Part shown: piece after piece, positions 1 to 8,963 of the stretch
How positions within the stretch are numbered: position 1 is the stretch's first letter
Layout: every line of letters starts with the position of its first letter
Assembly: GCF_900078365.1 (NCBI RefSeq)
Contig: NZ_LT598653.1
Location: forward strand, 992,001 to 1,056,000
Source: an uncultured Sphingopyxis sp.
Lineage (GTDB): Bacteria; Pseudomonadota; Alphaproteobacteria; Sphingomonadales; Sphingomonadaceae
Direction: 5' to 3'
Length of the DNA stretch: 64,000 nucleotides
Program-made: the position numbers and the translations under genes
The notes under the pieces: model-generated
What the model saw: only the letters and a program-made list of their open reading frames with translations
What the model was told of the DNA's origin: nothing
Databases searched by the model: none

Positions 1-2
1 CG

Positions 3-1169
3 CTTAATGGCGCGCATATGTGTTTCGTCGCCGCGGGCATGGGCGGCGGCACCGGCACCGGCGCGGCGCCCGTCATCGCCAAGGCGGCGCGCGACCGCGG
101 CATCCTGACCGTCGGCGTCGTGACCAAGCCCTTCATGTTCGAGGGCGCGCGGCGCATGCGTTCGGCCGACGCCGGCATCGCCGAGCTGCAGGACCATGTC
201 GATACGCTCATCGTCATTCCGAACCAGAATCTCTTCCTCGTCGCCAACCCGAACACGACCTTCAAGGAAGCGTTCACCATGGCCGACGAAGTGCTCCAAC
301 AGGGCGTGCGCGGCATCACCGACCTGATGGTCATGCCCGGCCTCATCAACCTCGATTTCGCCGACGTGCGCAGCGTGATGCGCGAAATGGGCAAGGCGAT
401 GATGGGCACCGGCGAAGCCGAAGGCGACGGCCGCGCGCTCGAAGCCGCGCAAAAGGCGATCGCCAATCCGCTGCTCGACGGCGTGTCGATGGCGGGCGCG
501 AAGGGTGTCATCATCTCGATCACCGGCGGTGAGGACATGCGCCTGATGGAAGTCGACGAGGCCGCGAACCATATCCGCGAACTGGTCGACCCCGACGCCA
601 ACATCATCTGGGGCAGCGCCTTCAACGACAGCCTCGACGGCAAGATCCGCGTCTCGGTCGTCGCGACCGGCATCGACGGCACGGGCGAAGCGGCGCAGGC
701 CGCGCCCGCGACGCGCAGCTTCTCCTTCGCACCTGCCCGCACGGCTGCGCCCGCGCCGGTGGTCGAAGAAGTGGTCGAATCCGCGGTGCAGGAAGAACCC
801 GTCGCCGAAGCGCCGGCGGTGCAGGACAACGACCCGGCGCCCGGTTTCTCGCTCGGCGATGCCGCCGAACCCGAAGCGCCTGCGGCGGCCGAAGAAGAGC
901 CGATGATATTGTCGCAGGTCGCCGCGACCTATGACGATACCGCCGACGAGCTCGTCCTCGACGCGCCCGAAGCGCCGGCAAGCGACTATCGTTCGGCGCC
1001 CGCTACGGAGGCTCCGGCCGAAGCGCCGGCGCGTTCGGTCGGCGGCGGCACCCTGTTCGAACGCATGTCGCGGCTCTCGCGCGGGGCCTCGGCGCCCGAC
1101 GCGGAAGAGGGCGGCAAGGACGACGGCGTCGATATTCCGCGTTTTCTGGGACGGCAGAACAACCAGTAA
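3..1169 (+). CDS. ftsZ: Cell division protein FtsZ (5' end cut by window)
   Basis: Tubulin-like GTPase that polymerises at midcell into the division ring. The reading frame is open to the left window edge and reads LNGAHM before the first in-window ATG at 18, so the N-terminal GTPase part lies outside. The tubulin signature GGGTGTG is at codons 9-15 after that ATG, followed by the GILTVGVVTKPF strand and the NPNTTFKEAF region of the C-terminal subdomain. After about codon 225 comes a long Ala/Pro/Glu-rich linker, and the protein ends in a short conserved tail (DIPRFLGRQNNQ) that in this family binds FtsA and other partners. The internal ATG at 18 is not a start. Identification is secure; only completeness is limited by the window. 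Confidence 0.97.
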   Translation, partial: LNGAHMCFVAAGMGGGTGTGAAPVIAKAARDRGILTVGVVTKPFMFEGARRMRSADAGIAELQDHVDTLIVIPNQNLFLVANPNTTFKEAFTMADEVLQQGVRGITDLMVMPGLINLDFADVRSVMREMGKAMMGTGEAEGDGRALEAAQKAIANPLLDGVSMAGAKGVIISITGGEDMRLMEVDEAANHIRELVDPDANIIWGSAFNDSLDGKIRVSVVATGIDGTGEAAQAAPATRSFSFAPARTAAPAPVVEEVVESAVQEEPVAEAPAVQDNDPAPGFSLGDAAEPEAPAAAEEEPMILSQVAATYDDTADELVLDAPEAPASDYRSAPATEAPAEAPARSVGGGTLFERMSRLSRGASAPDAEEGGKDDGVDIPRFLGRQNNQ

Positions 1170-1229
1170 CGGGGCTATCGAGCGGCCGCCCGCCGGGCAC
1201 GGCAGGCCGGAAATCGGGATGAGTTGCCC

Positions 1230-2942
1230 ATGCGGCAGGTGAAATGGACGGCGAAGCCGGCGCGCGCGCGCTACCTTGTTCGCGCGCTCGGTGCGCTGTT
1301 GCTTGGAACCGCGGCGCTCGCCCCCGCGCTGGCGCCCGTACTGGCTCAGGTGACGCCGCCCGACCCCGCGACGAAGGCGGCGATGGAAAAGCGGACCGCC
1401 GCACGCACCTTGCTGTCGTCGTCGCTTGCCCGCATCGCGGCGAATAGCAGCGACACGGCGGCGTTGCTCGATGCGGGGCGCGCATCGATCGACCTCGAGG
1501 ATTATCGCGCCGCGCTCGGCTTCCTCGTCCGAGCTGAACAGACAAGCCCGCGCGATGGCGCGATCAAGGCGGCGCTGGGGTCGGCGATGGTCCATATGGA
1601 AAATCCGACGCGCGCTCTCGATTATTTCGGCGAGGCGCAGCTGATGGGCGCTCCCGAGCGCCTCTTCCTCGCCGACCGCGGCCTCGCGCGCGACCTCTTG
1701 GGGCAGCAGGACGCGGCGCAGCGCGATTATCAGCTCGCCTTGTCGGTCGCGCCCACCGCCGAACTGACGCGGCGCTACGCGCTCTCGCTCGGGATCAGCG
1801 GCGACCCCGATCGCGCGATCGCGATGCTGACGCCGCAACTTCGCGCGCAGGATCGCGGCGCGTGGCGGCTGCGCGCGATGATCCTCGCGATGAACGGCCG
1901 CGACAAGGAAGCAACCGAGATCGTCAACGCGACGATGCCGCCCGCGATGGCGCAGAATATCACGCCCTATCTGCTCCAGATGGACCGGCTCAATCCCGCG
2001 CAGCAGGCCGCGGCGGCGCATTTCGGCCGCTTCCCGAGCGGACAGCCCGGCCCGAAACGCGCACCCGTGCAGGTTGCGGCCGCGACGCCGTCGGCCGCGG
2101 CGGCAACGGGCAAGCCTGCGGCGGCCGACCGGCGGCGGTCCGTAGCGGCGGTGCCGCCATCGCCGACTTCGGCGCCTGCCGCACGCAAACCCGATCCGGC
2201 GCCGGCTGGGCGTTCACCGGCGCAGCCGCCCGCCGCACAGGCTGTCCGGCCGATCGCCGAGCCGCCCGCGCCATCGGGGGCGGGCCGACCCACCCCGTCT
2301 CCCGCGCCTGCCGCTGCTGCTCCCCAACCGATCGGCGCGGCCGTCGATACGGAGAAGGGCCCGATCGGCCCGGGGTTTTCGATAGCGGATGTGGGCCGCT
2401 CGACCCCGGCCGCATCACCGCCCGCACCGGCGGCCGCGTCCGCGGCTCCGCTCGCGTCGCTCGCCGACATCGTCGGGTCGATCGAAATTCCGCCCGAAGA
2501 GCTGAACCGGCCCGCCAATGCCATCGGCGCCGACACGCTCGCGAGGCTACTCGAGGACAAGCGCAAGGCCGAAGCGGCCGAGGCGGCGAAGCGCGAGAAG
2601 GAGGAGGCCGCCGCCAAGGCAAAGGCCGAGGCGGATGCCAAGGCGAAGGAAGAAGCCGCGAAGAAAAAGGCCAATCCCGCGCGCATCTGGGTCCAGATCG
2701 CGACCGGGGCCAATTTGAAGGCGCTCGCCTTCGACTATAACCGCTTCGCCAAGCGCAACGCGGCGCTGTTCAAGGGCAAGTCGGGGGCGACCGCCGAATG
2801 GGGCCAGACGCGGCGCCTGCTCGTGGGCCCCTTCGCCAATCGCAAGGCGGCGCAGGACTGGCTCGGCGACTATAAAAAGGCCGAAGGCGACGGCTTTCTC
2901 TTCGACAGCGACGCCGGCGAAATCGTCGAGCCGATCAAGTGA
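1230..2942 (+). CDS. Exported TPR- and SPOR-domain protein
   Basis: 570 residues. ATG at 1230 is preferred over the in-frame TTG at 1224 because GGGA at 1216-1219 lies about 10 bases upstream. A Sec signal peptide ends near an ALAPVLAQ site. TPR-like helical repeats occupy roughly residues 50-210 (LLDAGRASIDLEDYRAALGF and similar), followed by a Pro/Ala linker, a Lys/Glu/Ala-rich helical stretch at about 435-485, and a C-terminal SPOR domain (WVQIATGANLKAL to LVGPF). SPOR domains bind septal peptidoglycan with stripped stems. Position directly after ftsZ fits a periplasmic division or cell-wall role, but that role is inferred. Confidence 0.8.
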   Translation: MRQVKWTAKPARARYLVRALGALLLGTAALAPALAPVLAQVTPPDPATKAAMEKRTAARTLLSSSLARIAANSSDTAALLDAGRASIDLEDYRAALGFLVRAEQTSPRDGAIKAALGSAMVHMENPTRALDYFGEAQLMGAPERLFLADRGLARDLLGQQDAAQRDYQLALSVAPTAELTRRYALSLGISGDPDRAIAMLTPQLRAQDRGAWRLRAMILAMNGRDKEATEIVNATMPPAMAQNITPYLLQMDRLNPAQQAAAAHFGRFPSGQPGPKRAPVQVAAATPSAAAATGKPAAADRRRSVAAVPPSPTSAPAARKPDPAPAGRSPAQPPAAQAVRPIAEPPAPSGAGRPTPSPAPAAAAPQPIGAAVDTEKGPIGPGFSIADVGRSTPAASPPAPAAASAAPLASLADIVGSIEIPPEELNRPANAIGADTLARLLEDKRKAEAAEAAKREKEEAAAKAKAEADAKAKEEAAKKKANPARIWVQIATGANLKALAFDYNRFAKRNAALFKGKSGATAEWGQTRRLLVGPFANRKAAQDWLGDYKKAEGDGFLFDSDAGEIVEPIK

Positions 2943-2965
2943 GCGGGGCTGAATTGAACCCCAAT

Positions 2966-3096
2966 CTTCCCTGTCGCGAAGCGATGGGGAGGGGGACCGC
3001 GCCCGAAGGGCGTGGTGGAGGGGCGGCGACCTCGCGTCATGGCCGCTCCGTCAGCGCTTCGCGCTGCCACCTACCCATCGCTACGCGACAGGGAGG
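2966..3096. repeat. Imperfect inverted repeat between the SPOR gene and dgt
   Basis: The left arm at 2966-2988 (CTTCCCTGTCGCGAAGCGAT plus GGG) matches the reverse complement of 3074-3096 at 21 of 23 positions. The inside carries smaller hairpins (CGCCC-GAA-GGGCG near 3001; CAGCGC-TTC-GCGCTG near 3052-3066). It looks like a folded dispersed intergenic element. Its right end contains the GGGAGGA that serves as ribosome binding site for the next gene. Confidence 0.7.
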
Positions 3097-3102
3097 AACT
3101 GC

Positions 3103-4272
3103 GTGATCGCTAACTGCGCGAGCGACCCGGCGCGCAGCCGCGGCCGCCGCCATGCCGAGCCCGGCCGCGTCGTGCGCGGGCCGCGCGACGATTTCCAGCG
3201 CGACCGCGATCGCATCATCCATTCGATCGCCTTCCGGCGCCTGCGCCACAAGACGCAGGTGTTCGTCGCGCCCGACGGCGATCATTACCGCGTCCGCCTG
3301 ACCCACAGCATCGAGGTCGCGCAGATCGGTCGCGGCATCGCGCGCGCGCTCGGCCTCAACGAGGATCTGACGGAGGCCTTGTGCCTCGCGCACGACATCG
3401 GCCATCCGCCCTTCGGCCACGCGGGCGAGGATGCGCTCAAGGCCGCGATGGCGGCGCACGGCGGCTTCGATCACAATGGTCACACGCTGCGCACGCTCGC
3501 GCGCCTCGAATGTCCCTATCCGCTGTTCGACGGCATCAACCTGACGTGGGAAACACTGGAAGGGCTCGCCAAGCATAATGGCCCCGTCGCGAACCCCGGC
3601 TGGGCGCTCGCCGAAATCGACGGCGATTTCGGGCTCGATCTCGCCAGCCATGCCAGCCTCGAGGCGCAGGTTGCGGCGATCGCCGACGACATTGCCTATG
3701 ACAATCACGACATCGACGACGGTCTGCGCGCCGGGCTGCTCGACCTCGACCAGCTGATGGAGCAGCCCTTCGTCGCCGCCAATTATCGCGCGGTCGAGGG
3801 GCGCTTTCCCGGCGCACCGCGCGACCGGCTGCTCCGCGAACTCGTCCGCGACCAGATCGGCGTGATGGTCAACGACGTGATCGCCGCGACCGCCGCCAAT
3901 GTCGCCGACGCCGGCGTCGCGAGCGTCGAGGAGGTCCGCGCCGCGGGCCGCACGCTCGGCGGCTTCTCGCCCGAATTGGCGGCACAGGAACGCGAACTCA
4001 AACGTTTCATGTACGCGAACCTCTATCACCACCCCGAACAGCTCGCCGCCGCCGAGGCAGCGAACCGGGTCGTCGCCGACCTCTTCGCCGCCTATGCCGC
4101 CGATCCCGCGCTGATGAGCGGCGACTGGTCCGCGCGTCTGCCCGGCGAAGAGTGCGCGACAAACCGGCATATCGGTGATTATATCGCCGGCATGACCGAC
4201 CGCTTCGCCATCGACCGCTACGCCGACATTTTCGGCCGCGACGCCGTGCCCGCGGCGCTGGCGCATGCCTGA
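3103..4272 (+). CDS. dgt: dGTPase-like deoxynucleotide triphosphohydrolase (HD domain)
   Basis: 389 residues, typical of the type-2 dGTPase-like family, which hydrolyses dNTPs to deoxynucleosides and triphosphate. The N-terminal block RDRDRIIHSIAFRRLRHKTQ is diagnostic. The metal-binding HD elements are visible: RLTHSIEV near residue 67 and LAHDIGHPPFGHAGED near 95-110, then DNHDIDD near 205. The start is GTG at 3103, with GGGAGGA at 3091-3097 and a 5-base spacer; this Shine-Dalgarno lies inside the end of the preceding inverted repeat. The stop overlaps the next gene by 8 bases, so the two are probably co-translated. Confidence 0.92.
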   Translation: MIANCASDPARSRGRRHAEPGRVVRGPRDDFQRDRDRIIHSIAFRRLRHKTQVFVAPDGDHYRVRLTHSIEVAQIGRGIARALGLNEDLTEALCLAHDIGHPPFGHAGEDALKAAMAAHGGFDHNGHTLRTLARLECPYPLFDGINLTWETLEGLAKHNGPVANPGWALAEIDGDFGLDLASHASLEAQVAAIADDIAYDNHDIDDGLRAGLLDLDQLMEQPFVAANYRAVEGRFPGAPRDRLLRELVRDQIGVMVNDVIAATAANVADAGVASVEEVRAAGRTLGGFSPELAAQERELKRFMYANLYHHPEQLAAAEAANRVVADLFAAYAADPALMSGDWSARLPGEECATNRHIGDYIAGMTDRFAIDRYADIFGRDAVPAALAHA

Positions 4273-4912
4273 CGCGCTGATCGTCGGCGCGACCGGGATG
4301 GTCGGCCGCGCGGTGATCGCCCATTTCGGTTCCACGCCCGTCACGGTCCTTGCCCGCCGCAAGGTCGAGGGACTGGCCCCGCATCACCGGGAACTGGTCG
4401 CGCCGCCCGAACGCTGGGCCGACATCATCGCTGCCGAACGGCCCGCCGTGCTCATCTCCTGTCTCGGCACCACGATCCGCCAGGCGGGCTCGCAGGCCGC
4501 CTTTCGCGCCGTCGATCACGACCTCGTGCTTGCCGCCGCACGCGGCGCGAGGGCGGGCGGCGCGCCGCACATGATCGCGGTCAGCTCGGTCGGTGCCTCG
4601 GCAAACAGCGGTAATTTCTACCTCCGCACCAAGGGCAAGACCGAGGATGATCTTGCCGCGCTCGGCTTCGATCGCCTCGATTTCTTGCGCCCCGGCCTGC
4701 TCCGCGGCGACCGCCCGGGGCCGCAGCGCCTCGCCGAAGGGCTCGCGACGATTGCCGCGCCGCTGACCGACGCGCTGCTCCACGGCCGCTTCCGCCGCTA
4801 CCGCTCGATTTCGGGCGACCGTGTCGCCGCTGCGATCGTCGCGCTGGCCGGGCAAAAGGGTTCGGGCGTGTATATCCACGAAAACGACGCGATCCGCGCG
4901 CTCGCCGATTGA
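4265..4912 (+). CDS. NAD(P)-binding Rossmann-fold protein (atypical SDR)
   Basis: 215 residues. The N-terminus DALIVGATGMVGRAVIAHF is a GxTGxxG dinucleotide-binding motif of the atypical (extended-like) SDR / NmrA-HTATIP2 type. Further blocks are LISCLGTTIRQAGSQAAF, an ISxG-like VSSVGASANSGNFYLRTKG segment with Y-R-T-K in the catalytic position, and RPGLLRGDR. Proteins of this kind are oxidoreductases or redox sensors of uncertain substrate. ATG 4265 overlaps the dgt stop by 8 bases, showing coupling. The gene ends about 60 bases before the glycine riboswitch, so it belongs to the upstream unit, not to the gcv operon. Confidence 0.8.
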   Translation: MPDALIVGATGMVGRAVIAHFGSTPVTVLARRKVEGLAPHHRELVAPPERWADIIAAERPAVLISCLGTTIRQAGSQAAFRAVDHDLVLAAARGARAGGAPHMIAVSSVGASANSGNFYLRTKGKTEDDLAALGFDRLDFLRPGLLRGDRPGPQRLAEGLATIAAPLTDALLHGRFRRYRSISGDRVAAAIVALAGQKGSGVYIHENDAIRALAD

Positions 4913-4971
4913 CTCCGCCGGGGCGCAGCGCCAAGGCTCGCGGCGTCTGTCGGTCCTGACAAGGGATTCGA

Positions 4972-5168
4972 CCGGCCGCGCGGGAGAGCGCGGGGGCGAC
5001 CCCGCCACCGAAGGAGCAACCGCCCCGGAAACTCTCAGGTCAAGCGGACCGCGCGGGCTGGAACGGACACTCTGGAAAGCGTTCCGGCCGTTTTCGCCGG
5101 AGCCACCGAAGGGGTAACTCCATGCAATCATGGAGGAAAACTCTCAGGTTCCCGTGACAGAGGGGGCA
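4972..5168 (+). promoter_or_regulatory. Tandem glycine riboswitch (two aptamers)
   Basis: Two consecutive copies of the glycine aptamer core are visible. Aptamer 1 has GGGAGAG near 4982, CCACCGAAGGAGCAA at 5005-5019 and GGAAACTCTCAGGTC near 5027-5041. Aptamer 2 has CACTCTGG near 5068, CCACCGAAGGGGTAACTCC at 5103-5121 and GGAAAACTCTCAGGTTCCC near 5133, closed by CTCTG pairing with CAGAG. A short linker separates them. The element lies just upstream of gcvT and normally switches glycine cleavage genes on when glycine is abundant. The spacing to the gcvT start at 5223 leaves room for a translational or terminator expression platform; I see no clear U-tract. Confidence 0.95.
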
Positions 5169-5222
5169 TGGCACAGGGCGGCACCGGGCCGCGCCTTGCC
5201 GTGTCAACGACGGGAGTGCGAT

Positions 5223-6371
5223 ATGCGCGAAGATGAAGAAACTCCGATCGAAACGGCGACCCTGCCGCTCGACGCCTGGCACCGCGCCAAGGGCGGCCGC
5301 ATGGTCGAATTCGCCGGTTACTGGATGCCGATCCAATATGAAGGCATCATGGCCGAACATCTCTGGACCCGCGAGAATGCCGGCCTGTTCGACGTCAGCC
5401 ACATGGGCCAGCTCACCCTCGCTGGCGACAATGTCGCCGAGGCGCTGGAAACGCTCGTCCCCGGCGATATTTCGGCGCTGAAGCCCGGCCGAATGCGCTA
5501 TTCGCTGCTGCTGGGCGAAGACGGCGGCATCCTCGACGACCTGATGATCACCAACAGCGGCCACAGCCTCTATCTCGTCGTCAATGGCGCGGTAAAATGG
5601 GATGATATTGCCCATTTGCGCGACAATCTGCCCGACGAGATCACGCTCAATCACATGGACGACCATGGCTTGCTCGCGCTGCAGGGACCAAGGGCGGCCG
5701 ATGCCTTGGCACGAATGGGCCTGACGCCGCTGCAGCCCGGCTGGCCGACGGTGAGCGAACTCGTTTTCATGCAGGCAAGCCCCTATGACTGGAACGGCGT
5801 GCCGGTCAGCGTCAGCCGCTCGGGCTACACCGGCGAGGACGGCTTCGAAATCTCGCTCCCGAACGAGGCGCTCACCGCTTTCGCCGACGCACTCTGCGCG
5901 ATGGAGGAAGTCAAGCCGATCGGCCTCGGCGCCCGCGACTCGCTGCGCCTCGAAGCGGGCCTGCCGCTTTACGGGCATGACCTCACCCCCGCGATCGACC
6001 CCGCCGAAGCCGACCTCGGTTTCGCGGTGAGCAAGCGCCGCCGCGAGGAAGAGAATTTCCCCGGTGCCGCACGCATTCTCGGTCATCTCGAGGACGGCCC
6101 GCCCCGCAAGCGCGTCGGCCTGACAGTCGATGGGAAATTGCCGGTGCGCGAGGGCGCCAAGCTGTTCGACGGCGAGGACGAGATCGGCGTCGTGACCTCG
6201 GGCGGTTTCGCACCCAGCGTCGGCGCGCCGATCGCCATGGGCTATGTTCCGCGCGATCATGCCGTGCCCGGCACCGCGATCGCCGCCGAAGTGCGCGGCA
6301 AGCTGGTCCATTGCACCGTCACCGCCATGCCATTCATTCCGCACCGCTATGTGCGCAAACAGGGAGCCTGA
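5223..6371 (+). CDS. gcvT: Glycine cleavage system T protein (aminomethyltransferase)
   Basis: 382 residues. It transfers the methylene unit from aminomethyl-lipoyl GcvH to tetrahydrofolate and releases ammonia. Diagnostic blocks are GRMVEFAGYWMPIQYEGI, GLFDVSHMGQ near residue 55, SRSGYTGEDGFEIS near 200, LGARDSLRLEAGLPLYGHDL, and the C-terminal SGGFAPSVGAPIAMGYV. The start at 5223 has GGGAG at 5212-5216; an in-frame ATG at 5130 lies inside the riboswitch and is discarded. GcvT is first in the gcv operon and under the glycine riboswitch; gcvH starts 3 bases after its stop. Confidence 0.97.
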   Translation: MREDEETPIETATLPLDAWHRAKGGRMVEFAGYWMPIQYEGIMAEHLWTRENAGLFDVSHMGQLTLAGDNVAEALETLVPGDISALKPGRMRYSLLLGEDGGILDDLMITNSGHSLYLVVNGAVKWDDIAHLRDNLPDEITLNHMDDHGLLALQGPRAADALARMGLTPLQPGWPTVSELVFMQASPYDWNGVPVSVSRSGYTGEDGFEISLPNEALTAFADALCAMEEVKPIGLGARDSLRLEAGLPLYGHDLTPAIDPAEADLGFAVSKRRREEENFPGAARILGHLEDGPPRKRVGLTVDGKLPVREGAKLFDGEDEIGVVTSGGFAPSVGAPIAMGYVPRDHAVPGTAIAAEVRGKLVHCTVTAMPFIPHRYVRKQGA

Positions 6372-6374
6372 TCG

Positions 6375-6746
6375 ATGCCGCGTTACTACACCGAAGAACA
6401 TGAATGGATCGACGTCGATGGCGATGTCGCGACGGTCGGCATCACCGACTTCGCGCAGGGCCAGCTCGGCGACATCGTCTTCGTCGAGGTTCCCGACACC
6501 GGCGCCGAACTGACCGCGGGCGGCGACGCCGCGGTGGTCGAATCGGTGAAGGCCGCGAGCGACGTCTACGCCCCCGTCGACGGCACGGTGACCGAAGGCA
6601 ATGCGCAACTCGAGGAAGACCCCGCGCTCGTCAATTCGGACCCCGAAGGCGAAGGCTGGTTCTTTCGCATGACGCTGTCGGACAAGGGCCAGCTCGACGG
6701 TCTGATGGATGCGAAGGGCTACAAGGCCTTCTGCGACGCCCTGTAG
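6375..6746 (+). CDS. gcvH: Glycine cleavage system H protein (lipoyl carrier)
   Basis: 123 residues, the usual size. It carries the aminomethyl group between the P and T proteins and the reduced lipoyl arm to the L protein. The lipoyl attachment lysine is K59 in VVESVKAASDVYAPV, with the typical N-terminus YYTEEHEWI and C-terminal segment GEGWFFRMTL. It follows gcvT after 3 bases. The 3' side carries a GC-rich hairpin before the next gene. Confidence 0.97.
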   Translation: MPRYYTEEHEWIDVDGDVATVGITDFAQGQLGDIVFVEVPDTGAELTAGGDAAVVESVKAASDVYAPVDGTVTEGNAQLEEDPALVNSDPEGEGWFFRMTLSDKGQLDGLMDAKGYKAFCDAL

Positions 6747-6753
6747 CCGATCG

Positions 6754-6775
6754 CCCCTCCCGCGGGCGGGAGGGG
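6754..6775 (+). repeat. GC-rich hairpin after gcvH
   Basis: CCCCTCCCGC at 6754-6763 pairs with GCGGGAGGGG at 6766-6775. No U-run follows, so it is a weak terminator candidate. It may equally stabilise the 3' end of the gcvTH message, since genes of the same pathway continue downstream. Confidence 0.5.
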
Positions 6776-6785
6776 GAGGGATGCG

Positions 6786-7592
6786 ATGACCGACGCCGCG
6801 CCAGCCATTTGCCGCCTGATGGTGGCGACGCCAATCTATGACGGCGCGCAGGGCAGCTATGTCCGCGCGGCGCTGGAACTCGCGATGGCGGCGCAGGCGC
6901 GGGGCGTGCCGGTGCGGTTCGAATTCATCCTGCATGAAGCGCAGGTCCACCGCGCGCGCAGCCTGCTCGCCGATCTGTTCGTGCAGAGCGATTGCACCCA
7001 TCTTCTCTTCGTCGATGCCGACATCGATTTCGCCGCCGCCGATATTTTCGCGATGATCGAGGCGATGGCGGGCCGGCCGGACTGCGCGATTCTGGGAGCG
7101 GCTGTGCCGCGCCGCACGGTCAACTGGCCGCAGGTCGCGCGCGCCGCCGAGCGCGGACTGGGCAAGGACAATGCGACCGACCTTGCCCGATATGCCGGCG
7201 ATTTCGCGTTGAGCTTCCTGCAAGCCGATCAGCGCTTCGCGATCGCCGACCTCGTCGAGCTGTCGCAGCTCGGCACCGGGCTGATGCTGATCCGCCGCGA
7301 CGTCGTCGAAACGCTCCGCGCGCGGCATCCCGAGCTTCTGTTCCGCACCGATGCGCGGGACCGGCACGGAACGGGGGTGGGCGAGAGCGTCCACGCGCTC
7401 TTCCTGCCCGAGATCGACCGAGGCAGCGGCCTGATGCTGTCCGAAGATTATGCCTTCTGCCGCCGTGCGCGCGATGCGGGTTTTCGCATCTGGCTCGCCC
7501 CCTGGGTCCGCACAACGCACAGCGGCCCCGCCACCTTTCGCGGATCGCTCGCCGATCTTGCACCGCTTTTTGCTTCTTCTTCCGTATCCTGA
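6786..7592 (+). CDS. Glycosyltransferase-like protein (GT-A type) inside the gcv operon
   Basis: 268 residues, function not recognised. After a short strand (CRLMVATPIYDG) it shows a helix with HRARSLLADLF, then THLLFVDADIDFAAADIF near residues 75-95, a DxD-like metal/nucleotide-sugar signature of GT-A glycosyltransferases. Toward the C-terminus, LMLSEDYAFCRRARDAGF followed by an HSGP motif also resembles this fold. No membrane segment is seen. It starts 40 bases after gcvH and ends 12 bases before gcvPA, so it is co-transcribed with glycine cleavage genes without an obvious metabolic link. Donor and acceptor are unknown. Confidence 0.65.
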   Translation: MTDAAPAICRLMVATPIYDGAQGSYVRAALELAMAAQARGVPVRFEFILHEAQVHRARSLLADLFVQSDCTHLLFVDADIDFAAADIFAMIEAMAGRPDCAILGAAVPRRTVNWPQVARAAERGLGKDNATDLARYAGDFALSFLQADQRFAIADLVELSQLGTGLMLIRRDVVETLRARHPELLFRTDARDRHGTGVGESVHALFLPEIDRGSGLMLSEDYAFCRRARDAGFRIWLAPWVRTTHSGPATFRGSLADLAPLFASSSVS

Positions 7593-7604
7593 CCGGAGTA
7601 TTTC

Positions 7605-8963
7605 ATGCGTTATCTCCCCCTCACTCCCGATGACCGCGCGGCGATGCTCGCGGCGGTCGGTGCGTCGTCGATCGACGACCTGTTCGCCGACGTGCCGCCC
7701 GAGGCGCGGCTCGACGGCCCGATCGCGGGGCTGCCGAACCACGCCAGCGAACTCGCGGTCGAGCGCCATATGGCGGCGCTCGCGCGGCAGAATCGCGCCG
7801 CGGGCGAGGGGCCTTTCTTCCTCGGCGCCGGCGCCTATCGCCACCATGTTCCGGCCAGCGTCGATCATCTGATCCAGCGCGGCGAATTCCTCACCGCCTA
7901 CACGCCCTATCAGCCCGAAATCGCGCAGGGCACGCTGCAGATGCTGTTCGAATTCCAGAGCCAGGTCGCGCGGCTGTTCGGCGCCGACGTCGCCAATGCG
8001 TCGATGTACGACGGCTCGACCGCCTGCTGGGAAGCGATCGTCATGGCGCGCCGCATCACCAAGCGCGCGAAGGCGTTGCTCTCCACCGGGCTCCACCCGC
8101 ATTATCGCAGCGTCGCGCGCACGATGGCGAAATATACCGGCGACGTGCTGGTCGACGGCGATCCGAGCCTCGAAGCCGGCACTGACTGGGCGGCGCTTGC
8201 TGATAGCATCGACAAGGACACCAGCTGCGTTGTCGTCCAATATCCCGACATTTTGGGCCGCATCGACGATATGACGAAGCTCGCCGAAGCCTGTCAGGCG
8301 GCGGGTGCGCTGCTGATCGCGGTCGTCACCGAACCCGTCGCGCTCGGCCTCATCAAGTCGCCCGGCGAAATGGGCGCCGACATCGTCGTGGGCGAAGGGC
8401 AGGCGATCGGCGTCGGGCTGCAATTCGGAGGTCCCTATGTCGGCCTGTTCGCTTGCAAGTCGAAATATGTCCGCCAGATGCCCGGCCGCCTCTGCGGCGA
8501 AACGGTCGATGCGAATGGAAAACGCGGTTTTGTGCTCACCCTCTCGACCCGCGAACAGCATATCCGTCGCGAGAAGGCGACGAGCAATATCTGCACCAAT
8601 GCAGGGCTTTGCGCACTGGCCTTCAGCATTCACATGACCTTGCTCGGCGAAGCGGGGCTACGCCAGCTCGCCGCGATCAACCATGGCCGCGCGAAGGCGG
8701 CGGCGGCCGAACTCGCGAAGGTGCCGGGCGTGTCGGTGATGAACGACGGCTTCTTCAACGAATTCACGTTGCGGCTGCCCGCCGACGCGCGTGCCACAGT
8801 GCATAAGCTTGCCGAAAAGGGCGTGCTGGGCGGTGTGTCGCTCGGCCGCCTCTATCCCGAAAATGATGGCCTCGCGAACGGGCTGGTGGTCGCGGTGACC
8901 GAAACCGTGACCGAGGACGATATTGCCGCCTTTGCCGCGGCGCTGAAGGAGGTGCTGGCATGA
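7605..8963 (+). CDS. gcvPA: Glycine dehydrogenase (decarboxylating) subunit 1
   Basis: 452 residues. This is the N-terminal half of the P protein, which in this two-subunit form pairs with GcvPB to decarboxylate glycine and load the aminomethyl group on GcvH. Recognisable blocks are MRYLPLTPDDRAAML at the start, FLGAGAYRHHVPA near residue 75, FLTAYTPYQPEIAQGTLQ near 90-110, and GLFACKSKYVRQMPGRL near 280. The start ATG 7605 has CGGAG 7 bases upstream. The stop overlaps gcvPB by four bases (ATGA), a typical coupling for equimolar subunits. Confidence 0.96.
   Translation: MRYLPLTPDDRAAMLAAVGASSIDDLFADVPPEARLDGPIAGLPNHASELAVERHMAALARQNRAAGEGPFFLGAGAYRHHVPASVDHLIQRGEFLTAYTPYQPEIAQGTLQMLFEFQSQVARLFGADVANASMYDGSTACWEAIVMARRITKRAKALLSTGLHPHYRSVARTMAKYTGDVLVDGDPSLEAGTDWAALADSIDKDTSCVVVQYPDILGRIDDMTKLAEACQAAGALLIAVVTEPVALGLIKSPGEMGADIVVGEGQAIGVGLQFGGPYVGLFACKSKYVRQMPGRLCGETVDANGKRGFVLTLSTREQHIRREKATSNICTNAGLCALAFSIHMTLLGEAGLRQLAAINHGRAKAAAAELAKVPGVSVMNDGFFNEFTLRLPADARATVHKLAEKGVLGGVSLGRLYPENDGLANGLVVAVTETVTEDDIAAFAAALKEVLA

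Noticed and set aside
5130..5222. N-terminal extension of gcvT from ATG 5130
   Set aside because: This ATG is in the second glycine aptamer; ATG 5223 has a proper Shine-Dalgarno and begins the conserved T-protein sequence.
5040..8633. 1197-codon open frame antisense to the gcv operon
   Set aside because: It runs through the riboswitch and several confident genes on the other strand; its protein is an Arg/Asp/His-rich GC artefact.
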